Numbered from the stretch's first letter, positions 19,329 to 28,840 are shown. The stretch: DNA of 64,000 nt from Neisseria subflava (GCF_005221305.1 NZ_CP039887.1:1798001-1862000), one strand, 5' to 3'. A program made the numbers and translations. The notes: a model not told the origin generated them from the letters alone.

Positions 19329-19784
19329 TTAGTGCATCACGTTTTGTCCGGTCAACGCACTCATCAAGTCGTCGCCAATCAGGACGGGCAACTCGCTTTT
19401 GTGCATCCACAACACTAGCAATACCAACACTTTGGCGGTATCGAGGGTAATTTCGTCCGATGGAATGTGCATCAGGGCGTGAATGACGATTTCGCGTTGC
19501 TCATAAGTAATTGCGTGTTCGGTAACCAAATATTGCATCAAGCCCATGACTTCCTGCGGCAGGTTTTCAGCTTCTTCACGGCAGAATACGCGCAGGGAGT
19601 CGCTGTTAAACGGCTCGGCATAGAATTCGGACGTATTGAACAAGACTTCCATCATCATCAATGTATTGCCGATTTCCGTAGCATCAAAACCCGCATCTTC
19701 CAAGAGGCGACCCAAGTCCTCCGGAGGCGGACAATTGTCGAAATCTTGGAAGTGTTCGATTAAATAGGCAATGACTTCGGTCAT
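19329..19784 (-). CDS. smg: Smg/DUF494 family protein
   Basis: A 151-aa protein of the Smg (DUF494) family, found next to dprA and topA in many beta- and gamma-proteobacteria. The N-terminus MTEVIAYLIEHFQDFDNCPP and the following DLGRLLEDAGFDATEIGNTL are characteristic. Function is unknown; no enzymatic motif is visible. It starts 25 bp after dprA, so the two are probably cotranscribed. Confidence 0.9.
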   Translation of the reverse strand: MTEVIAYLIEHFQDFDNCPPPEDLGRLLEDAGFDATEIGNTLMMMEVLFNTSEFYAEPFNSDSLRVFCREEAENLPQEVMGLMQYLVTEHAITYEQREIVIHALMHIPSDEITLDTAKVLVLLVLWMHKSELPVLIGDDLMSALTGQNVMH

Positions 19785-19808
19785 GCTGGTTCCTTAAATA
19801 TAGATAAT

Positions 19809-20999
19809 TTATGCTTTGACACGCTGATAACGGCCGCCCGGCAAGGCGGCGACGATACCGTCAAGTTCGTATTCCAAAAGCTGTGCGTACACATCTGCCG
19901 CTGCCGTATTGGTTTGTTGCGCCAAAATATCGGGGTGTATCGGGTCGTAACCCATTGCGTCCAATAAAGCGCTAGTTGATGGGGCAGCAGATAGGTTTTC
20001 AGACGGCCTTTGCGGTTCATCCACTATTGTTTTTGGTTGCAGACGTTTGGTTTGATCGTTTTTCGGTTTGACCGTCTTATTTATAGAATATGATGGAACA
20101 GGCGTATTTTGCAATAGCTGCGGACACTCATGGAGAATATCGTCCAAACATTCAACCAGTTTTGCCCCGTCTTTAATCAGCTTGTGACAGCCTTTGCTAT
20201 GCGGATTGTCTATCGAACCGGGTACCGCCATCACTTCACGCCCCATCTCCGCCGCCAGCTTGGCAGTAATCAATGAGCCGGATTCCAATGCCGCCTCGAC
20301 CACCAATGTCAGCTGCGACAACGCGGCAATTAGACGGTTGCGGCGCGGAAAGTTGCCTGCGAACGGACGCGTGTCCAAAGGGAACTCGCTGACAATCAAG
20401 CCTTTTTCAGCAATTTCATAAGCAAGGTTTTTATTGGACGGCGGATAAATGCGGTCTATACCGGTTCCCCAGACGGCAATGGTACCGCCATCTGCCTGCA
20501 ATGCGCCCTGATGGGCGGCGGTATCGATACCCGAAGCCATGCCCGATACGACGGGAATGCCTTTTTCGCTCAACGCCCTGCCGAAATCTTTGGCAATCCG
20601 CATTGCCTGCGGCGTGGCATGGCGGCTGCCGACAATCGCGGCAGAAGGTGTGTGCAGCAGCTCTGCATTACCGCGTAAAAACAAGACCGGCGGCGCGGTA
20701 ATGCCTTGTGTCAGCATTTCGGGGAAATCATCATCTTGCAGCAACAACAGACGGCAACCGTCCTGCATTTCCCATTGTAAAGCGGCTTCGGCAGACTGCT
20801 GCGCCAAAGCCCGTTTATCCGTATTACGCCACGACTCGGCCGCCTGTTTATGGCGCACCAACGCGGCAATTTTGTCTGCCGGCGCATTCAAGGCTGCTTG
20901 TGCGCTACCGAATTGCTGCAACAGCACCAAAAAACTTTCTGCGCCGATATAGGGCGTAAATGCCAGTTGCAACCAAGCAAAACGCTCGTTTTCCGTCAT
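19809..20999 (-). CDS. dprA: DNA processing protein DprA
   Basis: DprA protects incoming single-stranded DNA and loads RecA during natural transformation, which matches the DUS-rich genome. The 396-aa reading from ATG at 20999 is preferred over an in-frame TTG one codon upstream. The Rossmann-like core carries SGMASGIDTAAHQGAL and the FPRRNRLIAALS region. The last 60 residues form the winged-helix DML1-like domain. A DUS is embedded near 20000. Downstream are smg and topA. Confidence 0.96.
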   Translation of the reverse strand: MTENERFAWLQLAFTPYIGAESFLVLLQQFGSAQAALNAPADKIAALVRHKQAAESWRNTDKRALAQQSAEAALQWEMQDGCRLLLLQDDDFPEMLTQGITAPPVLFLRGNAELLHTPSAAIVGSRHATPQAMRIAKDFGRALSEKGIPVVSGMASGIDTAAHQGALQADGGTIAVWGTGIDRIYPPSNKNLAYEIAEKGLIVSEFPLDTRPFAGNFPRRNRLIAALSQLTLVVEAALESGSLITAKLAAEMGREVMAVPGSIDNPHSKGCHKLIKDGAKLVECLDDILHECPQLLQNTPVPSYSINKTVKPKNDQTKRLQPKTIVDEPQRPSENLSAAPSTSALLDAMGYDPIHPDILAQQTNTAAADVYAQLLEYELDGIVAALPGGRYQRVKA

Positions 21000-21027
21000 C
21001 AATCTGTTCCCTTTTCGTAATGGTTGT

Positions 21028-21061
21028 TCAGACGGCCTGAAGTAAATAAAGGCCGTCTAAA
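21028..21061. repeat. DUS inverted pair upstream of dprA
   Basis: TTCAGACGGCCT and a slightly degenerate AGGCCGTCTAA flank a 12-nt loop between ntrX and dprA. Confidence 0.6.
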
Positions 21062-21170
21062 AATTTCATTGATATAAAACTTCTGTCGGCTTAAAAGGCA
21101 AAATAACCATGCCTAGCCATATCATTATTTTTATAAAGTATTGCTTGTCTAAACACACCGTCAAATGACG

Positions 21171-21212
21171 ATGCCGTCTGAAAAACCTGATGGCTTTCAG
21201 ACGGCCTTTTTT
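21171..21212 (-). terminator. DUS inverted pair after ntrX
   Basis: ATGCCGTCTGAAA (AT-type DUS) and TTTCAGACGGCC flank a short loop, followed by T-runs, 22 bp past the ntrX stop. One arm being AT-type and the other AG-type makes the stem imperfect at one position. Confidence 0.7.
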
Positions 21213-21233
21213 GTGTTTGAACCGATATTGCGC

Positions 21234-22508
21234 TTATTCTTCGGATTTGTCGGCGCTGCGGCGCGATACGCTGATACCGAGTTGTTTGAGTTTGCGGTAA
21301 AGGTGTGTACGCTCCAAGCCGACCTTTTGCGCCACGCGGCTCATATTTTGGCCTTCTTGGGCGATATGGTACTCAAAGTAGCGGCGCTCGACTTCTTCCC
21401 TCAATTCGCGCAAAGGCATATTGAAATTGAAGCCGCCGATGATTTCTGTCGCCGTCGCATTTTCCTTCTGACCTAAAGCCACGGCAACAGCCTGCTCGTC
21501 CACTTCTTTGCCGTCAGATTCCAACATGATGTTTTTCACCGTTTCGGCAAGCTGGTCGTAATTGCCCGGCCAATCGTATTGGCGCAAAACCACCAACGCG
21601 CTGTCGCTGAATTTTACCGGCTGGATTTTTTGACTTTCGGCCAAATCGGTCATGATGCGGTTGATTAAAAAGACGATATCGTCCGGTTGGCTGCACAAAG
21701 AAGGAACATCGATGCGCTCTTTCAACAGCTCTGCCAGTCTGCCGGTAACGACGTCATCAGCGCTCTCACCGCGTTTAAAACCGCATGAAGCAATCACACG
21801 GACATTATAGCGGTCGGCTTTCTCCAGCAAGAAAGCAATGCCGTTTTGGATGTTCTTGCTGTACCGGGCAATATCGCCGACATACAAAATACCGCCTGAT
21901 GCCTTTTGCAACAGCTCCATCGGCATATCGACAATGTGTTCGACACGGTCGGTTGCCACCCAAGGCGTACCGCTTTTGTGCAGATAGCGGGCGACAATCT
22001 CAAACGGCGAACCTGCCTCACCGGCAAACAACAGCGGGCGGTTGTGTTTGGCAGCCGCTTCAATGCTGCCGTTCATTTCTTGAATGACGGAACTGTTGCC
22101 TAATTTGTCCAAAGTCATACCGGAGACCGTCTGAACTTCGCCATGTTTCAAGGCGCGTTCTACTGCGGACAAGAGTTTTTGCAGGGCAATCGGTTTTTCC
22201 AGAAAATCGAGTGCGCCGATTTTGGTGGCTTCAACCGCAGTGTCAATGCTGGCATGGCCGCTCATCATCACCACAGGCATATTGAGTTGGCCGTTTTTCG
22301 CCCACTCTTTCAACAAAGTGATGCCGTCGCAATCGGGCATCCAAATATCCAGCAACACCATGGCCGGACGCGTTTGATAACGCAATTGGCGCGCTTCTTC
22401 GGCATTTTCGGCCAAAGTGACGGTATAGCCTTCGTCTTGAAGGATCTCGGAGAGCAGGTCGCGGATGCCTACTTCATCATCTACAATCAAAATATCACTG
22501 CTTCGCAT
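21234..22508 (-). CDS. ntrX: NtrX-type response regulator with degenerate AAA+ domain
   Basis: The 424-aa protein has a receiver domain (phospho-acceptor Asp54 in LLDIWMPDCDG, Lys105 in FLEKPI), a central region aligned to sigma-54 activator ATPases, and a C-terminal Fis-type helix-turn-helix (VAQKVGLERTHLYRKLKQLG). The central domain is eroded: the Walker A position reads GEAGSPFE without the lysine, the Walker B position reads ILYVGDI, and no GAFTGA loop is present. It is therefore unlikely to hydrolyse ATP or activate sigma-54, and probably binds DNA as a conventional regulator. It overlaps ntrY by 14 bp. In gonococcus the NtrYX pair affects respiratory gene expression. Confidence 0.88.
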   Translation of the reverse strand: MRSSDILIVDDEVGIRDLLSEILQDEGYTVTLAENAEEARQLRYQTRPAMVLLDIWMPDCDGITLLKEWAKNGQLNMPVVMMSGHASIDTAVEATKIGALDFLEKPIALQKLLSAVERALKHGEVQTVSGMTLDKLGNSSVIQEMNGSIEAAAKHNRPLLFAGEAGSPFEIVARYLHKSGTPWVATDRVEHIVDMPMELLQKASGGILYVGDIARYSKNIQNGIAFLLEKADRYNVRVIASCGFKRGESADDVVTGRLAELLKERIDVPSLCSQPDDIVFLINRIMTDLAESQKIQPVKFSDSALVVLRQYDWPGNYDQLAETVKNIMLESDGKEVDEQAVAVALGQKENATATEIIGGFNFNMPLRELREEVERRYFEYHIAQEGQNMSRVAQKVGLERTHLYRKLKQLGISVSRRSADKSEE

Positions 22509-24621
22509 AAGTTTCTGCCATTTCCGGTAAAGCTATTTTGACGCACGCGCCGCCACTGTTCTGATTGCTCAGGCTGATACGGCCGCCATGCTCCTCGATA
22601 ATTTTTTTCACAACGGGCAAACCAAGTCCCGTTCCTGTCGGTTTGTCGGTAACGTACGGCTCAAAAGCATTGTGCAGCATTTCTTTGCTGAAACTTTTGC
22701 CGTTGTTGCAGACGGTCAGGAAAACCTGTCCGCCTTCGCGCCCTGTTTCGACTTTTACTTGCGGCGTTTCGTCCGACTCTGCCGCTTCTGCGGCATTCTT
22801 AAATAAGTTATGCAACACTTGGCGCATCGCCGTCGTATCGGCAACAATCGGCAAGGTGTCGGCGCTGAGCCGCGCATTAAACTTGCACACGCCGGCCTCA
22901 TATAATACCAATACTTCCGACACCAAACCGTTTAAATTTTGTTTTTCTAAATTCAGCGACGGCGCACGCGCATAGTTGCGGAACGCTTCGACCATTTCTT
23001 TCAGCGCGGCCACCTGTTTGACGATGGTATCGGTTGAACGGCTGAGAATTTGGGCGTCTTGTTCATCTAGTTTATCATGCAATTTCCATGCCAATCTCTC
23101 GGCGGAAAGCTGGATAGGCGTAAGCGGATTACGGATTTCGTGCGCCAAACGTTTTGCCACTTCGCCCCATGCGGCCTCTTTTTGCGCCCGCATCAAGACG
23201 GTAATGTCATCAATCACCATCACCACGCCGTTATCATTGTCTTCCGGCAAAATGGTGGCTTTGCCCAACAAGATTCGGGCATCATCGGGCGCGGCGTATT
23301 CGACTTGGACGGGTTTGTTGCTATCGGCGGTTTCATTAATGGCGGCAAACACATCGGCCAACAGAGTTTGCTGCAGCGATTCGCCGTGCCATTGATGCCA
23401 GTTACTGCCCCACAAAGACACCAGCGAAACGCCCAAAATCTGTTCGGCGGCCTTGTTAAAGGTTTTCAGACGGCCATCGGCATCCAAAGTAATCACGCCT
23501 GTGGTCAAACTTTCCAACACGCATTCCAAATAATGGCGAGCGGCTTCTTCGCGCAAACGGTTGCGCTCGTCTGCCTCTTTGGCAATCGCTAATTGCTCGG
23601 TCATGTGGTTGAATAACTGGGTCAAACGGCCGAACTCGTCATTGCGAAATACCGGCCGAGTCTGGCTGAAGTCACCCTGAGCCACCGCCCGCGCACCCTC
23701 TGCCAGCGACAATACCGGTGCCACAAAACGGCGGGCAAAATACAAAGCCATCACCAGCGCCAAAAAGATGGCCAATAATGTCGCGACCAACAGCGTGGAC
23801 AGGAAAAAGGTTTGCAGGCTTTTTTTGGTATAACTCAGTTCGGCATATTTGGCTCGGGCCGCTTCAATCAGCGTCGCGTCTTGGGCAACATCTTTCGGAA
23901 TCGGCTGCCGGAAAAACAACGCATAATCCTGATTTTTATGCGTACCGATCAGCATCCAGCCTTGAGCATACAGCACGCCGCCGATGTTTTCCAAGCTGCG
24001 CACCGAACCGGTCTGCTCCAGCTGCTCCCATCCTTCTTTGTTGAGTTCGGGTTGATTTAGTTTCAGGGGATTGATGTTTTTCTCGGCTTTATGGGTGGTC
24101 GCGTTATAAAGCGCCAGCTGGGCAAAGTCGGCAGTAAGTGCCGATTTTGCCAGCGTCTGCCCTAAATTGCCGTCCAGTGAAGCGGCACTGATTAAGTCGA
24201 TCTGCACCGGTGTGGCGTTACTGACAGCGTTGTCCACCGCCAAGTTCAGCGCGGATTTGCTCAAGTTTAAGCTGCGCTCCAGAGCCTCATGGGTATCGTT
24301 GCCAAACCAAGAATTAATCGTACCGTTAATAAACTGGGCGGAAATACCGAACAAAAACACGCCCGGCAATACGGCAACCAAGGTAAACATCCCCGACAGC
24401 CGACGCGCAATCTGCGAACCGAACACGCTTTTGCTGTTGTCGCGCATCAAAAGTACGACATAGCGTACCAACACCGCCGCCAACACCAGCAACAGCAAAC
24501 CGCACAAGGCGACAATCCACCAGAAGTAATCGGACAATACGTTGCTGCTGCCCGTTGCAACAGTCAGACCGTACAACAAAACAACGGCGAATACGGCGGC
24601 AATCAGGAGAAAGCGGCGCAT
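22495..24621 (-). CDS. ntrY: NtrY-type membrane sensor histidine kinase
   Basis: A 708-aa sensor kinase. Membrane segments lie at about residues 5-22, 34-56 and 84-105, then a periplasmic region, a fourth segment near 280-300 and a HAMP domain. A PAS domain follows (VLESLTTGVITLDADG). The phospho-acceptor His is in LAHEIRNPLTPIQLSAERL, and the ATPase domain has N (FKNAAEAA) and G (TGTGLGLPVVKKI) boxes. The stop overlaps the start of ntrX, and the DUF4390 gene is 3 bp upstream, so the three form one operon. A DUS lies inside the gene near 23463. Confidence 0.93.
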   Translation of the reverse strand: MRRFLLIAAVFAVVLLYGLTVATGSSNVLSDYFWWIVALCGLLLLVLAAVLVRYVVLLMRDNSKSVFGSQIARRLSGMFTLVAVLPGVFLFGISAQFINGTINSWFGNDTHEALERSLNLSKSALNLAVDNAVSNATPVQIDLISAASLDGNLGQTLAKSALTADFAQLALYNATTHKAEKNINPLKLNQPELNKEGWEQLEQTGSVRSLENIGGVLYAQGWMLIGTHKNQDYALFFRQPIPKDVAQDATLIEAARAKYAELSYTKKSLQTFFLSTLLVATLLAIFLALVMALYFARRFVAPVLSLAEGARAVAQGDFSQTRPVFRNDEFGRLTQLFNHMTEQLAIAKEADERNRLREEAARHYLECVLESLTTGVITLDADGRLKTFNKAAEQILGVSLVSLWGSNWHQWHGESLQQTLLADVFAAINETADSNKPVQVEYAAPDDARILLGKATILPEDNDNGVVMVIDDITVLMRAQKEAAWGEVAKRLAHEIRNPLTPIQLSAERLAWKLHDKLDEQDAQILSRSTDTIVKQVAALKEMVEAFRNYARAPSLNLEKQNLNGLVSEVLVLYEAGVCKFNARLSADTLPIVADTTAMRQVLHNLFKNAAEAAESDETPQVKVETGREGGQVFLTVCNNGKSFSKEMLHNAFEPYVTDKPTGTGLGLPVVKKIIEEHGGRISLSNQNSGGACVKIALPEMAETYAKQ

Positions 24622-24624
24622 GGT

Positions 24625-25218
24625 TTACTCCTGCACGACCGACAAGGATTTCCAACCCGAATCCAAATGCCAGTTTTTAGACGTCAGGGCATTGATTTGG
24701 AACGGTTTGGGCAGCTTGGCGGTTGTCAGCAGCAGGCGGATTTCAGCCTTCGTGTCTTTGGCGGCCACATCACTCAGCGCGCCCTTGGACAAAACCTTCC
24801 AATTCGCGACCGCGCCCACTGCGCGCAAGGCAGTCTCAAGCGTTTCGTACTCGGTAGAAAACGTACCGACGGTAACGCGATAGCGGTTGGTCAGCGGATG
24901 GAAGGACAATTTGTATTGAATCGTGCTGTCGTTGTTGAGCAGCTGGTCGAACTTGAATTTATAAGACGCCACGGACGGCGCTGACAGCTGCCAACTCAAA
25001 TTGAAATGCAGGGGGACGCCCTGTTTGAGTGCTTCTTTAAGCTGGTCGGGCAGGTCGGTGCGGAAACGGCTGCTGACAGAAAGCTGTCCGGCATGGGTCA
25101 GCTTTGCCTCGGCACGGGTCGCACTGATGCCCTCGCCCGCTGCGTTCAGCGACACGGCAAGCAAGAGCGGTACAATCAGCGTTTTACTGCTTTCTAATAA
25201 GCGCGTAATAAAAGCCAT
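24625..25218 (-). CDS. DUF4390 secreted/anchored protein
   Basis: The start was set at ATG 25218 (MAFITRLLESSKTLIVPLLL), giving 197 aa; nine further residues upstream are unlikely to be translated. An N-terminal hydrophobic segment (residues 11-24) looks like a signal peptide or anchor. The remainder is a beta-rich domain of the DUF4390 family, which commonly precedes ntrY in beta-proteobacteria. Its start overlaps the 3' end of rsmB by 35 bp, indicating coupling. Function is unknown; the conserved linkage suggests a role in NtrYX signalling at the envelope. Confidence 0.8.
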   Translation of the reverse strand: MAFITRLLESSKTLIVPLLLAVSLNAAGEGISATRAEAKLTHAGQLSVSSRFRTDLPDQLKEALKQGVPLHFNLSWQLSAPSVASYKFKFDQLLNNDSTIQYKLSFHPLTNRYRVTVGTFSTEYETLETALRAVGAVANWKVLSKGALSDVAAKDTKAEIRLLLTTAKLPKPFQINALTSKNWHLDSGWKSLSVVQE

Positions 25219-26443
25219 CTTGATGTTTGTTCGGTAAGAGCACATGCGATTCGATCAACTCGGCATCGGCATGGCGGTTAAGGAATTTTTGCAACTGACC
25301 GTCGTTTTCTTCGACAAAGACCGAGCAGGTAGCCAGCAACATCCTGCCGTTTTTCGTCAGGGTCTGCCACAGCGCGTCTAATAATGCTTCCTGTTGGCGT
25401 GCGGTTTTGACGGCATCGGTCGGGCGGCGCAGCCATTTCACGTCGGGATTGCGCCGCGCCACACCCGAAGCGGTACACGGCACGTCGGCCAAGACAGCGT
25501 CAAAGGCCTTGCCATCATACCACGCTGTCAAGTCCTGCGCATCGGCACAAGTCAAAGAGGCCGTTTGAAAGCCTAAACGGTCAAGATTGCTCTTCACCCT
25601 GTTCAGACGGCCCTCGTCTATATCCAAAGCGGTAACATGACAATCTGCCAGTTCCAAGATATGGCCCGTCTTGCCGCCCGGCGCCGCACAGGCATCGAGA
25701 ATACGTTCGCCGTCTTTCGGGTTCAACAAATAGGCGGCGCGTTGCGCACCAAAATCCTGCACCGACACCAGGCCGTCTGAAAAACCGGGCAGGCGGCTTA
25801 CCGGCACGGCTTCTTCCAACATCACGGCGTATTCGTCCAAAGCCCTGGCCGGAATACCTTCCGCAGCCAGTTTTTCCAAATAGCTTTCGGCATTGCCGTG
25901 TCGGCGGTTGACGCGTAAAGTCATCGGCGGATGCGATTTCAGCGCGGTGGTGATGTTGTGCCAGTGTTTCGGATAATGGTTTTTCAGGTATGCCACCCAC
26001 CACAGCGGCAGGTTGTGTTTCGCCACATCGTCTTTTTTGCACGAAGCCTCCAGCTTCTCCCGCTCGCGCAAAAAACGCCGCAAAATCGCGTTGGCAAACG
26101 AGCGGAACTGGCCGCGGCCGATTTTGGCAATGCTTTCCACCGCCTCATTGACCACGGCATGAGGCGCATTGCGCGTGTAATGCAGTTGGTACATCGCCGC
26201 CAAAAGCAGGCTTTCGAGCTGAGGATTGTCAATCGGCTTCTTCAGCATTTGACCAAGCATGTGCTTCAAACTGCCCAAATAACGTTGGCAACCGTAGGCA
26301 ATATCCTGCAACGCGCCGTTTTCCTGCGCCGTCAGCTGCGGATGCGCCGCGCGGATTTCCGCCAAGACATCCTGAAGATTGCGCCCTTCGGCAACCGCGG
26401 CAACGCTATCGGCGGCCAGTTTTTGGGCGAGGGACATACTCAT
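25184..26443 (-). CDS. rsmB: 16S rRNA (cytosine-967-C5)-methyltransferase RsmB
   Basis: RsmB methylates C967 of 16S rRNA. The start was set at ATG 26443 (MSMSLAQKLAADSVAAVAEG), giving 419 aa; the long in-frame extension above it overlaps the macrodomain gene in another frame and is rejected. The N-terminal NusB-like RNA-binding domain (about 1-145) is followed by a SAM domain with DACAAPGGKTGHILEL, the catalytic cysteine in DVPCTASG and the second cysteine in LLATCSV. DUS copies lie inside at about 25603 and 25773. Confidence 0.95.
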   Translation of the reverse strand: MSMSLAQKLAADSVAAVAEGRNLQDVLAEIRAAHPQLTAQENGALQDIAYGCQRYLGSLKHMLGQMLKKPIDNPQLESLLLAAMYQLHYTRNAPHAVVNEAVESIAKIGRGQFRSFANAILRRFLREREKLEASCKKDDVAKHNLPLWWVAYLKNHYPKHWHNITTALKSHPPMTLRVNRRHGNAESYLEKLAAEGIPARALDEYAVMLEEAVPVSRLPGFSDGLVSVQDFGAQRAAYLLNPKDGERILDACAAPGGKTGHILELADCHVTALDIDEGRLNRVKSNLDRLGFQTASLTCADAQDLTAWYDGKAFDAVLADVPCTASGVARRNPDVKWLRRPTDAVKTARQQEALLDALWQTLTKNGRMLLATCSVFVEENDGQLQKFLNRHADAELIESHVLLPNKHQDGFYYALIRKQ

Positions 26444-26489
26444 ATTTTTGCTTTCTGATTCATATTTGATTTCACGTGTTCGGAGGATT

Positions 26490-27008
26490 TCAGACGGCCT
26501 GTTCGGCTGCCAGCAATGCCCGATAATATTCGGCATCTGTTTTGGAAAAACAGCAAAAGATGATTTTTTCCACTGCCGGACATTGCGGCAAGGTTTGTTG
26601 CAAACTCTCCAAAGCGATACGCGCGGCGGCTTCGGCCGGAAAGCGGTACACACCGGTACTGATGCACGGAAAGGCGATGCTGTGGAGATTGTGTTTCTGG
26701 GCAAGCAGCAAGGAATTGGCGTAGGATTGTGCCAATTTGGCCTCTTCATTTTGTTTTCCGCCAAACCATACCGGCCCGACCGTATGAATGACATAACGCG
26801 CAGGCAAACGATAGCCTTTGGTTATTTTGGCTTCGCCTGTCCGGCAACCGCCCAAAGTGCGGCACTCGTCCAGCAGCTCTTTGCCCGCGGCGCGGTGTAT
26901 CGCACCATCTACGCCTCCACCGCCCAACAGCGATGAATTAGCAGCATTGACAATCGCATCGACTGCCAATCGGGTAATATCGCCTTCGATCACTTCAAAA
27001 ACAGCCAT
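26490..27008 (-). CDS. Macrodomain protein, O-acetyl-ADP-ribose deacetylase type
   Basis: A 172-aa single macrodomain of the YmdB/MacroD class, predicted to hydrolyse O-acetyl-ADP-ribose or mono-ADP-ribosyl adducts. The signature VNAANSSLLGGGGVDGAIHR and the second ligand loop AFPCISTGVYRFP are complete. The last codons are GAA CAG GCC GTC TGA, so the DUS at 26490-26501 supplies Ala-Val-stop. It starts 33 bp after the fmt stop and may share its transcript. Confidence 0.92.
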   Translation of the reverse strand: MAVFEVIEGDITRLAVDAIVNAANSSLLGGGGVDGAIHRAAGKELLDECRTLGGCRTGEAKITKGYRLPARYVIHTVGPVWFGGKQNEEAKLAQSYANSLLLAQKHNLHSIAFPCISTGVYRFPAEAAARIALESLQQTLPQCPAVEKIIFCCFSKTDAEYYRALLAAEQAV

Positions 27009-27041
27009 TGTTTTCTTTCCTCTACGTTGATTTCCAGCCTG

Positions 27042-27968
27042 TTACAAAACTGTTCCGACTTCAATCGTCCGACCTGCCGCAAATGCCTGTATGCTCATGC
27101 GTTTGCTGCCGGAAGGCTGCAATTCGGTGATGTTCAGCGCATTTTCACCGCAAGCCACCAGCAGGCCGTCTGAAGTGCAGGACAACACCTCGCCTGCCTT
27201 ACCCTGCTTGGCCACGACTTCGGCACGCCAGATTTTCATCGGTTTGCCTTGATACTCGACCCATGCGGCAGGAACGGGGTTAAAGGCGCGGATTTTGCGT
27301 TCGATAATGTGCGCGGACTCGTTCCAATCGATACGCGCTTCTTCTTTGCTTAATTTTTGGGCATAAGTCACGCCCTCTTCTGGCTGCTTAACCGCGTTCA
27401 GACGGCCTTCAGCCTGCAGCCGCTGCAAGTCGGCAACAATCGCTTCCGCACCCAAACCCATTAACGCGTCATGCACTTCGTTGGCAGTGTCCGTAGGTTG
27501 GATGGCATAGCGGTGTTCGCTGACCACATCGCCGGTGTCCAAGCCGATGTCCATCTGCATGATGCACACGCCGGTTTCGGCATCGCCGGCTTCAATCGCA
27601 CGTTGAATCGGTGCCGCGCCGCGCCAACGGGGCAACAGCGAAGCGTGGATATTGAGGCAGCCATGTTTGGGCGTATCCAACACATCCTGCGGCAAAATCA
27701 AGCCATACGCGGCCACCACCATCACATCCGCGCCTGTATCTTTGAGCATTTGCAGGGCTTCAGCGTTATTGCGCAACTTTTCCGGCTGCGCCACGGTCAA
27801 ACCCAATTCCAAGGCAGCCTGTTTGACCGGCGATGCGGTCAACTGCATGCCGCGGCCTTTAGGGCGGTCGGGCTGGGTCAACACCAGCGGAATTTCAAAA
27901 CCTGCGGCAGCGATGGCTTTCAAGGCGGCGGCGGCAAAATCGGGCGTACCGGCAAAGATGACTTTCAT
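27042..27968 (-). CDS. fmt: Methionyl-tRNA formyltransferase
   Basis: Formylates initiator Met-tRNA using 10-formyl-tetrahydrofolate. The start was set at ATG 27968 (MKVIFAGTPDFAAAALKA) behind AAGGAC, giving 308 aa; 14 upstream residues are not conserved. The catalytic region NIHASLLPRWRGAAPIQRAI is intact, and the C-terminal OB-like domain is present. DUS copies are embedded near 27170 and 27397. It pairs functionally and by position with def, which lies 134 bp upstream. Confidence 0.97.
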   Translation of the reverse strand: MKVIFAGTPDFAAAALKAIAAAGFEIPLVLTQPDRPKGRGMQLTASPVKQAALELGLTVAQPEKLRNNAEALQMLKDTGADVMVVAAYGLILPQDVLDTPKHGCLNIHASLLPRWRGAAPIQRAIEAGDAETGVCIMQMDIGLDTGDVVSEHRYAIQPTDTANEVHDALMGLGAEAIVADLQRLQAEGRLNAVKQPEEGVTYAQKLSKEEARIDWNESAHIIERKIRAFNPVPAAWVEYQGKPMKIWRAEVVAKQGKAGEVLSCTSDGLLVACGENALNITELQPSGSKRMSIQAFAAGRTIEVGTVL

Positions 27969-28025
27969 GTTGTGTCCTTGTGGAAATGGTTTGAATGGCG
28001 CGTTGGACAAACTGTTTCAGCTGAA

Positions 28026-28089
28026 AAGGCCGTCTGAAAGATTGAAAACCGAAGTCTGCCTTCTGTTTTGTCTTTTCAGACGGCCTTTA
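28026..28089. repeat. DUS inverted pair with long loop between def and fmt
   Basis: AAAGGCCGTCTGAAA and TTTTCAGACGGCCTTT are separated by about 33 nt, 14 bp downstream of the def stop. It could be a weak terminator or just paired uptake sites. Confidence 0.6.
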
Positions 28090-28102
28090 AGCGATGCGTA
28101 GG

Positions 28103-28606
28103 TCAGATGGTGTGTTTCTGACGTTTTTTCAGTTTGGTTTTGATGCGGCCTTGTTTCAGCTGCGACAAGTGTTCGACAAACACGATGCCCATCAGGTGGT
28201 CCAATTCGTGCTGCACGCAGATTGCCAACAGGCCGTCTGCTTCCAGCGTGAATTTCTCGCCTTTTTCGTTCAAGGCTTCAACTTTGACGCGCTCGGCACG
28301 GGTTACGGTATCGTAAATGCCCGGTACGGACAGACAGCCTTCTTCATAAGTCGTCTCGCCGTCTTTTTCGACAATGACGGGATTGATGAACACGCGCGGC
28401 TCGCTGCGGTCTTCGGTCAAATCCATCACGACGATGCGCTCGTGTACGTCGACCTGAGTGGCCGCCAAGCCGATACCGCGTGCTTCGTACATGGTTTCAA
28501 ACATATCGGCAACCAATGTCTGGATGCGCTCGTCGATTTTTTCAACAGGTTTGGCGACCGTGTGCAAACGCTCGTCGGGGTATTGGAGGATGTTCAGTAA
28601 AGCCAT
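28103..28606 (-). CDS. def: Peptide deformylase
   Basis: Metalloenzyme that removes the N-formyl group from new proteins. The 167-aa protein shows the three deformylase motifs: GIGLAATQV, EGCLSVPG (metal-ligand Cys) and HELDH (QHELDHLMGIVF). Length is normal. It is divergent from the LysM gene, an arrangement conserved in many proteobacteria. Confidence 0.97.
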   Translation of the reverse strand: MALLNILQYPDERLHTVAKPVEKIDERIQTLVADMFETMYEARGIGLAATQVDVHERIVVMDLTEDRSEPRVFINPVIVEKDGETTYEEGCLSVPGIYDTVTRAERVKVEALNEKGEKFTLEADGLLAICVQHELDHLMGIVFVEHLSQLKQGRIKTKLKKRQKHTI

Positions 28607-28673
28607 AATATTCTCGTTTTATAAAGCTGATGTGTGATTTTCATACAGATTCGGTTTCCGCCGCCACAATCTC

Positions 28674-28685
28674 CTGTCATGACAG
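28674..28685. repeat. 12-bp perfect palindrome in the def/LysM divergent region
   Basis: CTGTCATGACAG is a perfect palindrome in the 234-bp space between the divergent def and LysM genes. It could be an operator, but no regulator is indicated and a chance 12-bp palindrome is possible. Confidence 0.3.
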
Positions 28686-28840
28686 CAACATTCAATGCTA
28701 AAATAACGCCGAAAAATGTTAAGATAGCGCGACGGAGGCCGTTCGTTATCGTATTGATGAATGGGCGGCAGTTTCGCAAACTCCAGCCTTCTCTGTTTAT
28801 CATCTGAAGACAAACCGAATCGATTTCAAGGGGAACGGTT

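Noticed and set aside
26444..26794. N-terminal extension of rsmB by 117 codons
   Set aside because: It overlaps the macrodomain gene in another frame and lacks conserved sequence; MSMSLAQKLAADSV is the normal start.
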